Assembly: GCA_021209875.1 (NCBI GenBank)
Contig: JAGYVD010000001.1
Span: 1,054,001-1,118,000, forward strand
DNA: 64,000 nt
Direction: 5' to 3'
Source of the DNA: Rosellinia necatrix
Taxonomy: Eukaryota > Ascomycota > Sordariomycetes > Xylariales > Xylariaceae
Position numbers and translations under genes: made by a program. Below the pieces are notes generated by a model. The model was not told the DNA's origin, did not search any database, and saw nothing but the letters and a program-made list of their open reading frames with translations. Below are positions 25,430 to 38,220 of the stretch, one piece after another. Within the stretch, counting starts at the first letter, position 1. The number at the start of each line of letters is the position of its first letter.

Positions 25430-28400
25430 GTCCTGCTGCCTCCGGATTCGTATTATAGAATTCCTTTAATAATTCTGCACTATTTTTAAAGTTCTCTGCC
25501 AGGTACTATTTATCGTTAACATCCCAACCCTTCTAACTAACTTAATATTATAGCTTTTTATAATATATTCTTAAAGCTTTAATTTTTTCTACGGTAAATT
25601 CCTTTTTTTCTTGCGGTTCGACCAGTTCTTTGTCCAGGTTTTTAAGCTCCTGTCCTAGTAATAGGTTATTTGGGTATAATCGCAATCGGTTGGCGTAATA
25701 TCGGTTCGTTGATTTTTAATTAAGTGGTACTTCTAGAGTAAACGTGTTCTCGTTTTTATCGATTATTTTAAACTTTTGTTGTGTTATAAAGTAGTCTAGT
25801 TTATCGGACGGACGGTCTGTCTTTTATAATTATCTTTTTTTTAGTATTAATACGTAGTCTTTTATATTAAAGTCGGGGTTTCGTCGTCTGCGGTTAGCCT
25901 GTTTTACTATTCGCGTTTAGGTTTATTTTAAATGTTCTTTAGCAAAGTCTACGAAATGGACTATTTTTAATGCCCTGTTTTGCGCTTCCGTCCTAAGTGC
26001 TTTCTTTTTAACTAATAGTTCTTCTAGTTCTTCCGCGGCTGTTTTGTTTTCCTAGTCGAAATTAAAAAGCATCAGAAATCCTATTTCTACTTTATAAAAC
26101 AACAGTCCCGTGGACTCGTGAAGTAACAATGTTTAAGCGTAGTCTATTACCGGTATTCGTTCCGACTAGTCGTTTTAATAATAGCTAATATAAAGCTTTA
26201 GTCGTTGGTCGAAATATTTATTTATTATTTCTGCTTGTTCGGCGGTCTCGTAGTGTTCTACGGAAGCTAATATATGTTTTATACCTATTAATTTATATAA
26301 TTTGTCGGTAAAAGCTGAAATAAATTATAGTCCTCTGTCTAACGTCACAGTTATAAGTATACCGAACACTTTAAATAGGCTTTCGTAGTACATTCTTGCT
26401 GCATCGATCGCTGTAGCTTGCACCGTGCAAAAAATCGTTTATGCTTTTTTTCCTAAGCGGTCCACTATAACTAACGCGTTATCGTACCCGTGCTTATCTT
26501 TAGGCATCTATTTAAAGTCTATTACTAAATATCGCTATATACGGTCAGGGATTAGTAGTAGTTTTAGAAACCCCGGGGTCTTGTCGCGAAATACTTTTGC
26601 CGGTCGGCACTTCATGCAGTTTGCCACGTACGTATCGCAACTATCGGCCAGTCTGGGCTACTAGTATTTCTCTAACACTAGTCTTCTGGTCTTACGTTTG
26701 CCTAAGTAGGCAGTAGGCATGCGATCATGAATTTCTTAGATAAGCTTGGTTCTTAAATAAAGGTAATCGGGGACCACTAGCCTCCCGTGTACTGTCGTTA
26801 ATCCGTTTTTAAGTTGCTAAAGGTTGTTGTCCTTTGTTTCTCTAGCCTTCTGTCGATAGATTTTTATTCCAGGATCCTCTCGGTTTTCCTTTAGTATTCT
26901 ATCGACTAGCTGGGGACTAGTTAATTTTTTGATTTTTTTTTTTAGGGCTAGTATAAAAACTTAACACTTCTCCGTCTATAAAGGTATTAGTCCCGTTTTG
27001 CCGGTGATAGGTTAGAAGATCGCTAAGTGTTTTTGTGCCTTTTTTTTAGCTTTCTGTGTTGTTAAGTCTTTTTGTTTACGCGACAAAGCGTCGGCTACTA
27101 CGTTCTCTTTCCCGGGACGGAAAGTAATTAAGAAGTTATACTCTAAGAATAGTTTAGTCCATCCGGCTTGTTTTAAGTTTAAATGTTATTTCGTACTAAA
27201 GTGTTCTAGTGCCTGGTGGTCCGTGATTATAAGAAAGGGTTTTTTTCGACCACCTATTAATTCTGGCCTCTATTCTTTTAACGCTATAGTTACGGCCAGC
27301 ATCTCTTTATTAAAAATACTATAGTTCAGTTCGGCATTATGTAATATTTTCGAGAAATAAGCTATAAAGTGCTATTTATCTCCGTGTAGCTGTAATAACA
27401 CTTCTGCCGCGACCCCGTCGGACGAGTCAGTTTCAACTTTTATAAGCAGCCCATACTGATAATGTTTTAATAAAAGGGCTGTCGTTAGGGCTTCTTTTAG
27501 TCGATAAAAAGCCTTGTCGTAGTCGTCTGTCTAATTAAAGGCCTCGTTTTTTCGTATTAAACGATTTATAGGGATTGCAATGCGACTATATTGATTAATA
27601 AACTTTCGGTAAAAGTTACAGAATCCTAAAAAGGATTGTACGTTTTTTATTGTAGTAGGAGGTTCCTAATTTACTACAGCTTTAACTTTCGCTAGGTCGA
27701 CTTGTATACTTTCGGTACCGATAATATAACCTAGGAATTTAGTTTGTTGCATATAAAACTCTGATTTTTTTAGATCGGCCTGTAGGCCAGCATTACGCAG
27801 CTTTTAAAGAACTTTTCTTACGTGCATTTTATATGTCTTTAAGTCGTCCGAATAAATAAATACGTCGTTTACGTATGTGCTACAAAAGTTATTTAAAAAG
27901 TCGAATAACGTATTATTAATATACTTTTAAAACATAAACGGACCGTTTATTAGTCTAAACAGTAATACTTTATAACGGTATATTCTGTACTTCGTACAGA
28001 AAATGGTCAGATCTTCGTTACTTTTACGTATACGGATACGGTAGAAGGCCTGTTTTACGTCGATTTTCGTGAAGATTTTAGCATTCGAAATATAAGACAG
28101 GGTTTTTTTAATAAATAGTAGGAGGTACTAGTTTTTTTTTGTAATTTCGTTTAGTTTTCGATAGTTTATATAAAAGCGGAGTCCTCTACCAGCCTTTTCC
28201 ATAAACAGTACAAGCAACGCGTATAACGCGTCGCTAAGTTCAATAAAACCTTTTTGTAAGTTATTAATTAGATATTCTCGCACGGCTTTTAACTTATCGA
28301 GCGACATCTTGTACAAAAAACTATACTTTAGATCTTCAGCTGATTTACTTTCTGCAAAATCTATTTTATAATCCACACAAGGTCAGTGGGGAGGTAAATT

Positions 28401-31380
28401 GTCCGATTCCTTTTTGCTAAACGCGTTAAAAAGGTCGTAGTATTTTAAAAGAATAAATTCTAACGCTTCCCGTTCTAGCTCGTTCTTGTTCCTTGTTCTT
28501 ATCTGTTCATCCCTCTTTCCGTCTATCAGTTTATTAATCTAATAAATACTAGTAATTTATACTCTGTTAGCGCTTCGGTCCCTTTTTATCAGAGTTATAA
28601 ACGTAGTAGCACTAAAAATAGCGATTTAAGTGTTAAATCTCTCCTTATACCAGCTTATACCGTCTTTTCTTATGCGGTAAAGTCCGTTAATGTTGGATTT
28701 CCATAAAAATAACACTCCTTCTTCGACCCTTTTTAAGATCGGTCTTGTCTCCAACATAAAAAAGTAGTTCCTTTTAAGTTCCTCTCCATCTTTTCCAAGT
28801 GGTCTTGCGTCGGGTCGTTTTTTCTTTTTTCTATCTTTAGCAGCATATCTTTAGAAATACTTGCCGCAGCACTTTTCTTTTAGTGTTTCCTTCTTCTTTC
28901 GTTGAGTTTAATGTTGTAGTCTTGTCGGTCGGCGTTTTTTTAGTACTTTAAATGTCGCAACCAAATCCCTGCTTCGTTTATTGCCAATACATAACCATAT
29001 TCGTGATCTTTTGGTAGGTTAGGGGGAAAAACTAGAGTATATCGTTTTACGTCTGGCAGCACATCATGTTGTTTAAACCACTTTTTTCCAATCATAACTT
29101 CGCGGTCCATATCTAATACACTAATAAAAACGTTTTTAAAAGTTCTACCATATATCCTTAGGGTTAGTTGCAACGCTGTGTTAATTTTTTAATCCGACTT
29201 TCTATTATATCCAGTAATTATCCGTCGTTTAAACTTATTCACGATTAGTAGGTTAAGTAGCTTCATCAGTTTCTTAGCAAAAAGTACGTTCACGCATGCA
29301 TATACACCTGCTCCCGTGTCTCCAAGTGCGTCATAACTTGTCAGAGATAATCCGTTACTATATAGAGTACACGTGTACAATAAAGGTTTACCACCCAAGT
29401 AATCGTCTATCACATCCTTTTTATTTACAAACGGTAACACCGGCCCTAAAAAGGAGTCTATTTGCCCCAGGGTTACTTTTTTCCCGTCTTAACATCAGGG
29501 GTGTTTTCCTCTAATACTATAATAAAGGTCGGTTTATACTTGTCTATAATAGCGTTAACGCGGGCGTCGCGCTGTGCCTGGTTAAAGAGTCTTAAAAGAT
29601 AATCTTTAATAATATGTCCTTTCTGTTTGCAATAAAAACATTTACTCTCCATAATCAGCTGTCTTATCTTTTCGGTTAATAATTTAAGCGTTTAGTTTCG
29701 ACCTGTCGACGACGACGCGAACAAAGCAGACACTTGTCCTCCGACAGGCGTTATAAGGATATGGTTACGCCGGATGTAAAACGTGTCCTTAGTAGTCTCT
29801 TTTGCCTTGCGGGCGTCGGTACGCTTTTGGTCATTAACTAACAAATAGTGGGCTATTTACGTGCAGTACTTCATATACGCGTTAAAGTCTACCGATTTTT
29901 TAAAGTATTCGGAAATCGTTTTAGTCGCGAGTCGTAAAAACAACTTGTCTTTAAATTCTTCTTTCCACTTGGCTTTATTAAAACGTGTTTCTCCAGCAAG
30001 TTTTATAAAGTCCGTTTTAAATTAAGTAAATTTAAATAAGGAGTACTTGTCGAAATTTAGTGCTTTATAATCAGCTTTTGCTTTCTCTAGGGCGTTCACG
30101 TTTTTATAAATGTCGTGTAAATGTTATATTAAGTTTTTAAATGTTATGATTATATTAAAGTGCTTGTCTAACAAATAAAAAATCAGGTTTTTTAAAGCCT
30201 TTCCGGCAAGATAGGATTTAATATCGTTTATTTTTGCGAGGTCATCTGCAAACTAGTCCGCATTAACTTTTAGGCGATTTGTTATGTTATAATACTAGAC
30301 TTCAAAATCAACCTCGTTTTTCGCAGTTTCGTCGTAGAATTTGTTTACTAAAATCTTAATAGATTTACGAGATCCTCTCTCGGAAACTCCCGAGAGAAGT
30401 GTGTTTTATATTCGACCGAGCAAGTCGACTACTCGTTAATTTGATTCGTATAAAAAATCCTATAAACGGTTTTGTTCTCCGGTTATTAATTCAAGTTCAG
30501 CTATAGCGCGGTTTACGGCGGCGTCGTTAGAACCTTCTTTTAGTCCAAGCGTAAAAAGTTTTTAAAGAGCGGCTCGACGCAGCTTGTTTAATTTTTGTTA
30601 AGCTTTGGTATAATTTTTTTGTAAGTTGGTAAAGTAGCCCTGTACTATCTCTAGTTCTATAGTTTAGTTTTTAAGTTCTTCTCGTGTTTTTTTTAATTCT
30701 TCGTCTAGTTGGATCGCGTATACTCCAAATTCTTTAGCCTATTCAAAGGCGATTCTCGTCTGTTCTGCGGTATGTTGTACGAAAAGGTGGTAGTCTGTTG
30801 CCGTCTATCGGAATGCTATCAGCATATATATTCGGAGTTTTATTTCGTTAAATAGAGCGGCGGCGGTAGGGGATGTACGGGCCAGGTTGGCAAATGCTTT
30901 AAAATTAATTAGTTTTTTACTGTCCGGCCAGGCTAAAACACTTTCTTCCGTGATCGGTTTCTACAAAAAAGCAGTTCGCTTGCTTTTAACGGCCAGGCTT
31001 GCAAACTGTTGTACTAACAAGCCGACGGCTTCGAAAAAAGACTCGCTTGTTTTTTCGTACAGTGCTTTTTTAAATTCGGGGTCCCGGATTTACGAGTAGA
31101 ATTCCAAGGCCAGCTTTACTAGCGGTTTTCAGGCGCCGACATCGGTCTCGTTTCCAGTCTCCGTAACAGATTGCGTTATAACAGGTCCTCTAAAGCTAAA
31201 TTAAGTATACTTAGTCTTATGCACGTTGTTAGGGGTCTTGCCGACGGAATAGTTAAGGGATTCAAGCGCCGTGCAGGACAGGGTCGCTTTTTAGCGTGCC
31301 AAAGTCTTGGCTTGTTCTCGGCCACCTCCGGCCTTCGCGGTAAAGGCCATCTCAAGATCGGTTAGTAGGAGATATTTGGG
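25430..31380 (-). pseudogene. gag-pol of the chromovirus, inactivated by RIP-type stops
   Basis: Read on the minus strand: gag about 31380-29700; zinc knuckle CFYCKQKGHIIKDY at about 29650-29605, with the last Cys changed to Tyr; retropepsin with DTGAGVYA at about 29320; reverse transcriptase with FYINYRKLNEITKKN at about 28175 and the catalytic box read as YVNDVFIYSDD at about 27880, where YVDD is expected; RNase H with NKEMLAVTIALKE near 27290; integrase zinc finger with HDRMPTAYLGKRKTRR near 26700 followed by two stops where family members have WW; a Lys/Asp/Gly segment ahead of DNALVIVD near 26480; and a C-terminal chromodomain (PAENFKNS-like) near 25500. Many stops stand where Trp is expected (TGG to TAG or TAA), and Asp-to-Asn and Cys-to-Tyr fit G-to-A on the coding strand. 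No intact frame exceeds about 80 codons. Confidence 0.9.
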
Positions 31381-31425
31381 AAGGCAGTCCTGATGCCTTA
31401 AGAATAGATTAGGTGATCTGTAGAT

Positions 31426-31678
31426 TGTTGCACCAGTTACAAATAAGAAGTCAAGGCTCCAGCAATAAGTGATATATTGTACGAAAAATCTACAGATGAA
31501 AAAAGGAAAGAGTAAGTGGGAAGAATTAGCCCACTAGAATTCTGGCTAAGTGCAGGTGTGGGGTGGGTCCAGTCTGTGCGCTACAGCTGGTCTGTGCGCA
31601 CCAGTTGGCAACAGGTGTACGGATGTCCTGCGCGTGCCACGCACGCTACAGGAAGGACCAGACCAGCCATCCGTAACT
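31426..31678 (-). repeat. 5' LTR of the chromovirus
   Basis: 253 bp copy of 24858-25110. The three differences are CAGTTAC versus CAGTCAC, GTGATATATTG versus GTGATGTATTG, and GGGAAGAATT versus GGGAGGAATT. Confidence 0.93.
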
Positions 31679-31762
31679 ATTATAAATAAACAGAAAAAAA
31701 CATTAAAAATATTATTTATAATAATATAAGCAGCAAAAATAATAAAAATAATAAAAATAGTT

Positions 31763-31880
31763 TTAATAATAATAATAGCAATAAAAGCAGTAGTAACAGC
31801 AGTAGAAATAGCAGCAGCAGCAGAAATAGCAGCAGTAATAAAAACAGCAGTAGTAGCAGCAGTAGCAGCAGCAGCAGCAG
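31763..31880. repeat. Decayed AGC/AGT/AAT trinucleotide tract, copy B
   Basis: Homologous to 15817-15952 of copy A, with more AGC triplets retained (GCAGCAGCAGCAG near 31866-31880). Confidence 0.75.
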
Positions 31881-32635
31881 CATAAATATAAGCTTAATAG
31901 TAATAAAAATAATTTTAATAATTATTTATAATAATTATTAATAATTTAAATATATATTAATAAATAAATTATATTAATAATTTATAAATAAAAATCATAT
32001 AATTAATAAATATAATATAAAACAAATTATAATAATATTTATAAATTAATATAATTATAATAAAACTTTAAATTTATAATTTTAATAAATATAAACAATA
32101 AACTTGTTAAAAAATAAAAATATATTTCAAAATAATAAAAAGAAAACTATATTTTGTATTAATATATTAAAAATTTAATAAAAATATATAAATAAAAAGT
32201 TATATAGCTTATATATTTAAATTTAAGAAAAAAAAAAAAAACGTTTAAAAATAAAAATTAAATATTAATTTATATTTAAACTATTAATAAGTTATTAATT
32301 ATATTTAAATATTAATAAAAAATTATTAAACTTAATTAAAATATAAAATAATAATATAATTAAAAATATATATTTAAAAAATATTTTTTTAAACATGTTA
32401 ATATAATTAAAAACAAATTATTTATAGCTTTAAAAAAGCTGCGCTATATAATTTTATTTTTATTTATTATTATATATAAACAAGCTAATTATATTAATAA
32501 AATATATATATTATTAAAATATACACTAACTAATTTATTAAAAATGTTTAAAAAAACTAATTTAAATAAAAAAATCTAAAAAATAATTAAAAATAAAACA
32601 ATAGATTAATTAATAAATTAATTAATTTAAAAATA

Positions 32636-32943
32636 TATAATAATAAAATAAAACTGTTTAATAATTAAACTAGAAATTTTTATTTTAAAAATTTTTAAAT
32701 AAAAAATATATATATATAAAATATAGTTTTAATGCTGCATTTATAAATATTACACGCTTAAAACAAAAACAACTTTTAAAATTATTTCTGTTATATAATT
32801 AATATATATAAATACCCGCGGCTTATTATATTAAATAAAAGCTTTTTAATAAATTCGATTATTTGTATTAAATATTCCTAAAGTATTACCACGCTTTTAG
32901 TAATTAATAAATCTTTCTAAAAATCGATCCACACCTCTGTTAA
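32636..32943. repeat. Right LTR of copy B
   Basis: 308 bp. The 5' part is AT-only and the 3' end is GC-preserved (CGATCCACACCTCTGTTAAA). CCTGT target duplication follows at 32944. Confidence 0.85.
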
Positions 32944-35397
32944 ACCTGTTTAATAAAAAAGCTGTTATTTTTATATAGTTTTATATAAAACAGCAGTAAA
33001 ATTTAATAAATTTTAAAAATATTTAAATATAATAAATATTATAAAGCTAAAACTATTTTATAATAGCTGCAACTTTATTTTTATTTATTAAAATGCTACT
33101 TAAAATTATTATAAACTTTAAAAATAAAATAATATTTATAAACTAGTTATATTTCTTTAAATTAATATATAGTTTTTATTAACATAGTTTAATAAATATG
33201 CTGCAAACTGTTTAAATATAAGTTTTTTATTTTAGTTATAAATAATAACATTATTTAAATATATTATATAAAAATTATTAATAAAACTTAATAATATATA
33301 GTTAATATATTATTAAAAAGTTGTAAAAACGTTAATAAATTAAAATAATTATATTTTATATAAAAAATAGTTTTTATTTATTTTTTTGCAGATATACAGC
33401 TAATAATATATATTTTTAAATTAAATAAATAATTTAATATTTTTATAATTAAAAGTAAAAAATATAGTTTTTTTAAATATTTTGTTTAATATTTCATAAT
33501 TAATATAAAATTATAATTGATTTTTATTTTAAATATAAAAAAATTAAAGCTTTTGTTAAACTATTTAAATAGTAAATTTATTTTTAAATAAAGCTTAATT
33601 AATATATTTTTTAAAACTTGCTGTTTTTTTATTTAAAAATATATAAAGCTTAAAAAATATTTTTATATTTTTAAATTAATAACATGTTTTAATTAATAAT
33701 ATTTAAAAAAATTTAATTAAGTTTAAATTTTTAAGTTTTTAAAATTAATTAATTTAAAAATAATTAACTTTTATAATAAGTTTTTATAATTAAGCTATAT
33801 AATAAATTAATATTTTAATATTATTAAAAATAAAAATAATAATTAAGCTTAATTTTTTATAGTTTAATAATATTATTTTAAAATAACTATAAAAATAAAT
33901 TTTTTTTTATAAATAATATATTTAAATATTTTTAATTTAATTTAAATTAAAATTAGCTTCATATTTTTAAAAAAATTTTAAATAATATTATATAATTAAT
34001 TAATTAATATTTTAAAATTAATATATATTTTTTAATTTATTTTAACTAATTTTTAATTTTTATAAAAATAAAAGTTTTTTTTATATAGCTTAGCTTAAAA
34101 GTTTTTTTAATTTTTAATTAAGTTTTAAGTTTTTATAGCTGTTTTAAATAATATAGCTAGTTTAAAAAATTTTAATTAATACTACTATTTATAAATCTGT
34201 TTAATATAATTTAATTTTTATTTATTTAAAGCTTTATTTAAATTTTAAAACAAAAAATAAAACTAAGCTATTTTATTTAAAAATTAATTAAATAAAAGTT
34301 TTGAAATTTAAAAAATATAATTAATTAAATTTTTATAAAATTATAAAACTTAATATATTTTTAGTTTTATAATTTAATTAATAATATTAGCTATATTTAA
34401 TAAAAATTTATAATTTAATAAATAATAGCTAAGCTTTTAATAATTATAATATATTATATTTATATAAATTAAATTAAATTTAAAAAATTATTATTTTATA
34501 TTATAAATAAAACTTTTTATTATTTTATAATATTTTTTAAAAATATAAAAGCTTAGTTTTAAAAAATAAAAATAATTTTAACAAATAATTTTATTTATTA
34601 AATAATTATAATAAAATTATTATATATTTTTAAAATTATTTTTATTATAATTTTAAACTATATATTATAGTTTAATTAAATTCATAAATTTATAGTTTAA
34701 ATTTTATTAAAAAATTATTAAAATTTTTATTTTAGTTTTTATATTATTTTAAAAGTTTATAAATAATTTATTTATTATTTAATTTATATAATATAATATT
34801 ATAATATTAATTAAATTATTAATAATATTATTAATAATATTATTATAAAATTAATATTAAAAATATTTTTATATAATTATAATAATATTATTTTATTATA
34901 TTATAATAAAATAATTAGTTTATTATTATTTAATAAAATTTTAAAACAAATTAAAATATATATAATATAAATAATTTTATTTTTAAGCTTATTTTTTAAA
35001 ATAAAAATAAAAAATAAAACTGTTTAAAAAACGTTTATTTTTATTTAAATTTTATTTTTATATTTAAAAAAATAAAATAATTTAAAAAAATATTGTTTTT
35101 ATTTTTTAAAAACAATTTTTTTATTATTAAATATTTTTAAAATAGTTTTATTTTAAAATTTTTTAATTATTTTTATTTTTAGTTTAGTTTAGTTTATTTA
35201 AAAACTTTTATTATAATTAAATTTAACTGTTTATTAATTATTAAATTAATATTTTAATTAAATATTAATATAATAATTAATTAAATATTAATAAAATTTT
35301 TAAATAAACTTAAAATAATTATATTAATTATTTTAATTATATTAAAAATATAATAAATAATTTAATTAATAGTTTAAATATAAAAAAAATATTAATA
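32944..35397. other. RIP-degraded interior of the outer element, distal part
   Basis: 2.4 kb of almost pure A/T with isolated G and C, no open frame and no recognisable motif. It joins the sequence left of copy B through the CCTGT duplication. Confidence 0.6.
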
Positions 35398-35612
35398 TAT
35401 TATATTAAAATTATTTAAAATAAAGTCTAATTATTATAAAATAGCAGCTAAATAACAAATAAATAGCCAAATATAAAAATAAAGCTTAATATTATTAATT
35501 TCTAGGCCTACCATTTAAATAAGAGGCTTTTAGTCCTTATATACACAATTATGCCCTTAGAGCTACCCCCTAGGGTAGCTGGTACCTCGCTATATGATCT
35601 ATTGGCCTGACA
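35398..35612. repeat. Right LTR of the outer element (215 bp)
   Basis: Gap-free partner of 332-546. The inner half is A/T-converted; the outer half keeps GCCCTTAGAGCTACCCCCTA and ends GGCCTGACA, where the left copy reads AGTTTAATA. Confidence 0.9.
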
Positions 35613-35617
35613 GCGTC
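35613..35617. repeat. Target site duplication GCGTC, right copy
   Basis: Same pentamer as 327-331. On the minus strand it forms the ACG-C of the codons just before the insertion. Confidence 0.93.
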
Positions 35618-36757
35618 ATAAACTTGACGCGATCAGCTAAGTCAGCGGGAATTTTCTTTTCCGCTGCTGATATTACAGGCTTGAGATCCTGAACTACACA
35701 TGACACTCGCGGAAATTGACGAGCGATCGCGAAGGACGCAAACCCTTGAGACCCTCCCACCTTGACCCAGCATTAGCAATTGATAATATCCTATTCATGA
35801 ATGTTTATTGACTCACGGCTACGACTGTGCCGTCCTTGAAATCGCCCCACGGGAAGTTGTTCACGACATGGCTCAGCTCAAAACCGGTTCCCTCTGTAAA
35901 AGCCCTCATCGCATTACCGAACCTGCGAGCACGTTCGGGGTATTTGGAAAACTCCAAGTAAATTGACTGGTCCGTCTCATTCGCCAGAGAAAACCCCTAG
36001 GACTGGTCAGCTTATGAAGAACTTAGATTGCCGTATCCTACGTAATCAATGTCTTTGCTCACTGACCGTTCCATTAGGTTCTTGCGACGCAGACCACTTG
36101 TCTATCGCGTTGCAGGTTTGAGCAGCAGCTTGCCATAAATCATCGGTACTGGAACCGACCCAATCATGAACAGCCTGGTCCTCAGCAAGTAGTCTCGAAA
36201 CTGCATTGTACGTAATCACTCCAGGACGAGGCTCCGAGAATATATCCTTCATAACAGCATGTCGGATAAACCGACGAACAAGACCTTGGTCGAGACCTGT
36301 GGTTGCAGCTATGTCTGCAAACGAAGCCTCTTGTCCAATGGGAAACGAATGAGCGAGCTTATATCGTGTAATAGCTTGCTGGCCGATAAGTTCATCATGC
36401 TACACAATTCATTATTAATATACGTCAGTACAAGGATATTGCGCCCATACGGTGTAGCTCATGAGGTACTCTCGGGGACCGAGAACTAGACGTCGCAATT
36501 CCAAGGTATCGTCTATAACCGCGACCCTAGCTGATTCGACGTCAATCTCATGTTTAGGGATCAAGGTGTCAAGAGGGCCGTCCACATCGAAATCAGGAGT
36601 TGGTAGATCATGACTGAGGAGGTATTCATTGATTCTAGCAGTATTGCTCGCAATCTTAGTTTCTAGGTCAACAATACGAGAAGAAGCTATTATTAAAGAA
36701 TGGGCAGTAGTTGAATAGGAAGTAGAAGTTGAATCTAGCTTGGTGTCAGCTTGTTTG
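35613..36757 (-). pseudogene. O-methyltransferase, 5' part (upstream of the transposon insertion)
   Basis: Four minus-strand exons are readable: about 36757-36451, 36399-36067, 35996-35817 and 35760-35613, with introns of 51, 70 and 56 bp (donors GTATGG, GTCAGT, GTGAGT). In order they give an N-terminal helical region ending LGPREYLMSYT, the winged-helix dimerisation region (HDELIGQQAITRYK, EPRPGVITYNAVSRLLAED, HDWVGSSTDDLWQAAA), and the SAM-binding glycine motif VGGSQGFASFAIARQFP followed by CVVQDLKPVI. This is the layout of fungal plant-type O-methyltransferases of secondary metabolism. One deviation: Ala replaces the usual Asp before VGG. The frame is open up to the insertion and resumes at 331. 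The start codon is not resolved: an in-frame TAG lies just upstream of SKQADTKL, so a further 5' exon is likely. Confidence 0.88.
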
Positions 36758-37359
36758 CTGCGATACTAGTAAAGAGAGAGGGGGGGGAAGGGGGCGGCGG
36801 GCGTTTTTCGAATGAAAAATGAAACATGTCTTGTTCTGGCAAGCTAGGGAGGCACAGTGTGCAGCAATAGGATACAGGCATTTCAGTGTTAGGGCCAACG
36901 ACCGAAGTGCATGAACATTATCGATGAACCAAAGCAACAGTTTATTGCAAGATAAGAAAGAGTTCCAGGTAGGTGGTAAAGTAAGTGAGCTTACGTGCTA
37001 GCTAGGGGTCGGATTAGCAGGATTCATTGGGGCATCAATGATACACTGGCGTTAGGCCAACAGAATCATATCAAACCAACCAATATCTAACCTTTTAGGT
37101 ATCGTTCTGCATCTGTAGAGCGGACATGGAAGCTGATCGCGCCTGTAGTATATGACAACATCCGAATTTCATGTTATGTTCGGGACACTAGCATTCAAAG
37201 CGCGTACTCGTTATCCAGTGACAAGGTCACCATAGGGTTTCTTGTGGTGCGCGCCAAAGCGGGTGTGACCGACAATTTAGGGATGAGGGTTAGTTACTGC
37301 TTATAGCGTATAAGCGGTGGCGCCAAGAAGACCTGTCTTCCTGCTCAGTCACACCAACG
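36758..37359. other. Upstream region of the O-methyltransferase
   Basis: Should contain the missing first exon and the promoter. A G-rich run is at 36779-36802. No gene can be supported. Confidence 0.4.
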
Positions 37360-38220
37360 TCCTGTTTGGCGTTTCTATGGAGGACATAGATACCACGAAA
37401 TATTTCTGAACGAAAATGCCAGACTGTCCTTTGTTCTCAACTGACTGGTCGCACTGGCTATGTTAGAACCGGCCCACGGCAGTCTCACTGTTAGTAAGCA
37501 CGCCCTAATGACTGCAATGCTTGCTTCCAACTCTGTCCAATAAAGCGTTGGTGCGATATTCACTATGATATTAGTTTAACTTCGGCCCCTTGAGCCGTAC
37601 TATAGGGTGTAATAAACCGGTAATAATCAGAGCACCCTCAAATCTGGCCATGGTTTCATAAAAGAAACAAACTCTTACAGTGCTGATGGCTACCAACATC
37701 GGTATCAGTTAAGGTATACATCGTCATGATGAGGATGACTCTACTCGCAACAAGTCGGCTTCGGACCCACAAGGCATCAAGCAAGAAAATTCCACCATCA
37801 CAATCTGTTACTTGATCTAAATCGTCAATTTCCCCACGATTGGTATCAGGATATTAATATCCACAATCATATTGGGACTTGCAGTGGCCGTGAACATGGA
37901 GACATATTCGTAGTAATATGCATCATGTTCCAGTGTGCCATAAAGTGACTTCCACGCCTGTGAAGTAGGAGCACACTCTAGTAGTGTCCCAGACAGAGAT
38001 GCTGATAAGAAGAATGAGACTGATGAGCGAAAATCGATCGCCTCCGGATATTCACCGGTAGAAAACGATTGAAGACTTTGCGAAAGTCAAAGAAACAACT
38101 GGAAGTGGTTATGTGGAAAACTCTGTCAATACATCGTATCAGTAGCATTAAACACATCCAAGCCGGCCAACTCTCTACCTGCAGAAATACGGTGAGAAGG
38201 TTATTCAAGGCTATTTTCCC
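37360..38220 (-). pseudogene. Relic of an integral membrane protein, fungal rhodopsin-type domain
   Basis: Minus-strand fragments in changing frames resemble this family. Near 37940-37840 a segment reads ECAPTSQAWKSLYGT then FTATASPNMIVDINILIPI, like the Cys-Pro-W loop and the N-x3-D-x2-I helix of fungal rhodopsin-domain receptors. Near 37560-37490 it reads APTLYWTELEASIAVIRACL, like the helix that ends in the 'ACLPTLRPL' signature. The order along the strand is right, but stops and frameshifts separate the pieces. Assignment rests on short motif resemblance from memory. Members of this family often adjoin secondary-metabolism genes, but no link to the broken methyltransferase can be shown. 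Confidence 0.42.

Larger units (their letters stand above)
24858..31678 (-). mobile_element. Ty3/gypsy chromovirus inserted in copy B (6.8 kb)
   Basis: LTRs of 253 bp at 24858-25110 and 31426-31678 differ at three bases, all C/T or G/A. The element is flanked by ATTAT (24853-24857 and 31679-31683; one base of slippage is possible). The coding strand is minus, so 31426-31678 is the 5' LTR. Domain order along the minus strand is gag, zinc knuckle, protease, reverse transcriptase, RNase H, integrase, chromodomain, the Ty3/gypsy order with the C-terminal chromodomain of chromoviruses. A G9 polypurine tract (25111-25121) abuts the 3' LTR. It is the youngest insertion here, since its target is already part of copy B. 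Confidence 0.93.
18269..32943. mobile_element. 7.8 kb LTR element, copy B, interrupted by a Ty3/gypsy element
   Basis: LTRs 18269-18575 (start TATAATAGTAGGG, a RIP form of TGTGACAGTAGGG) and 32636-32943 (end CACACCTCTGTTAAA), with target duplication CCTGT. The span is 14,675 bp; removing the gypsy insertion 24858-31678 and its 5 bp duplication leaves about 7,849 bp, matching copy A (7,814 bp). The interior follows copy A closely throughout, with small indels and many transitions. No coding domain is readable in either copy. Confidence 0.87.
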
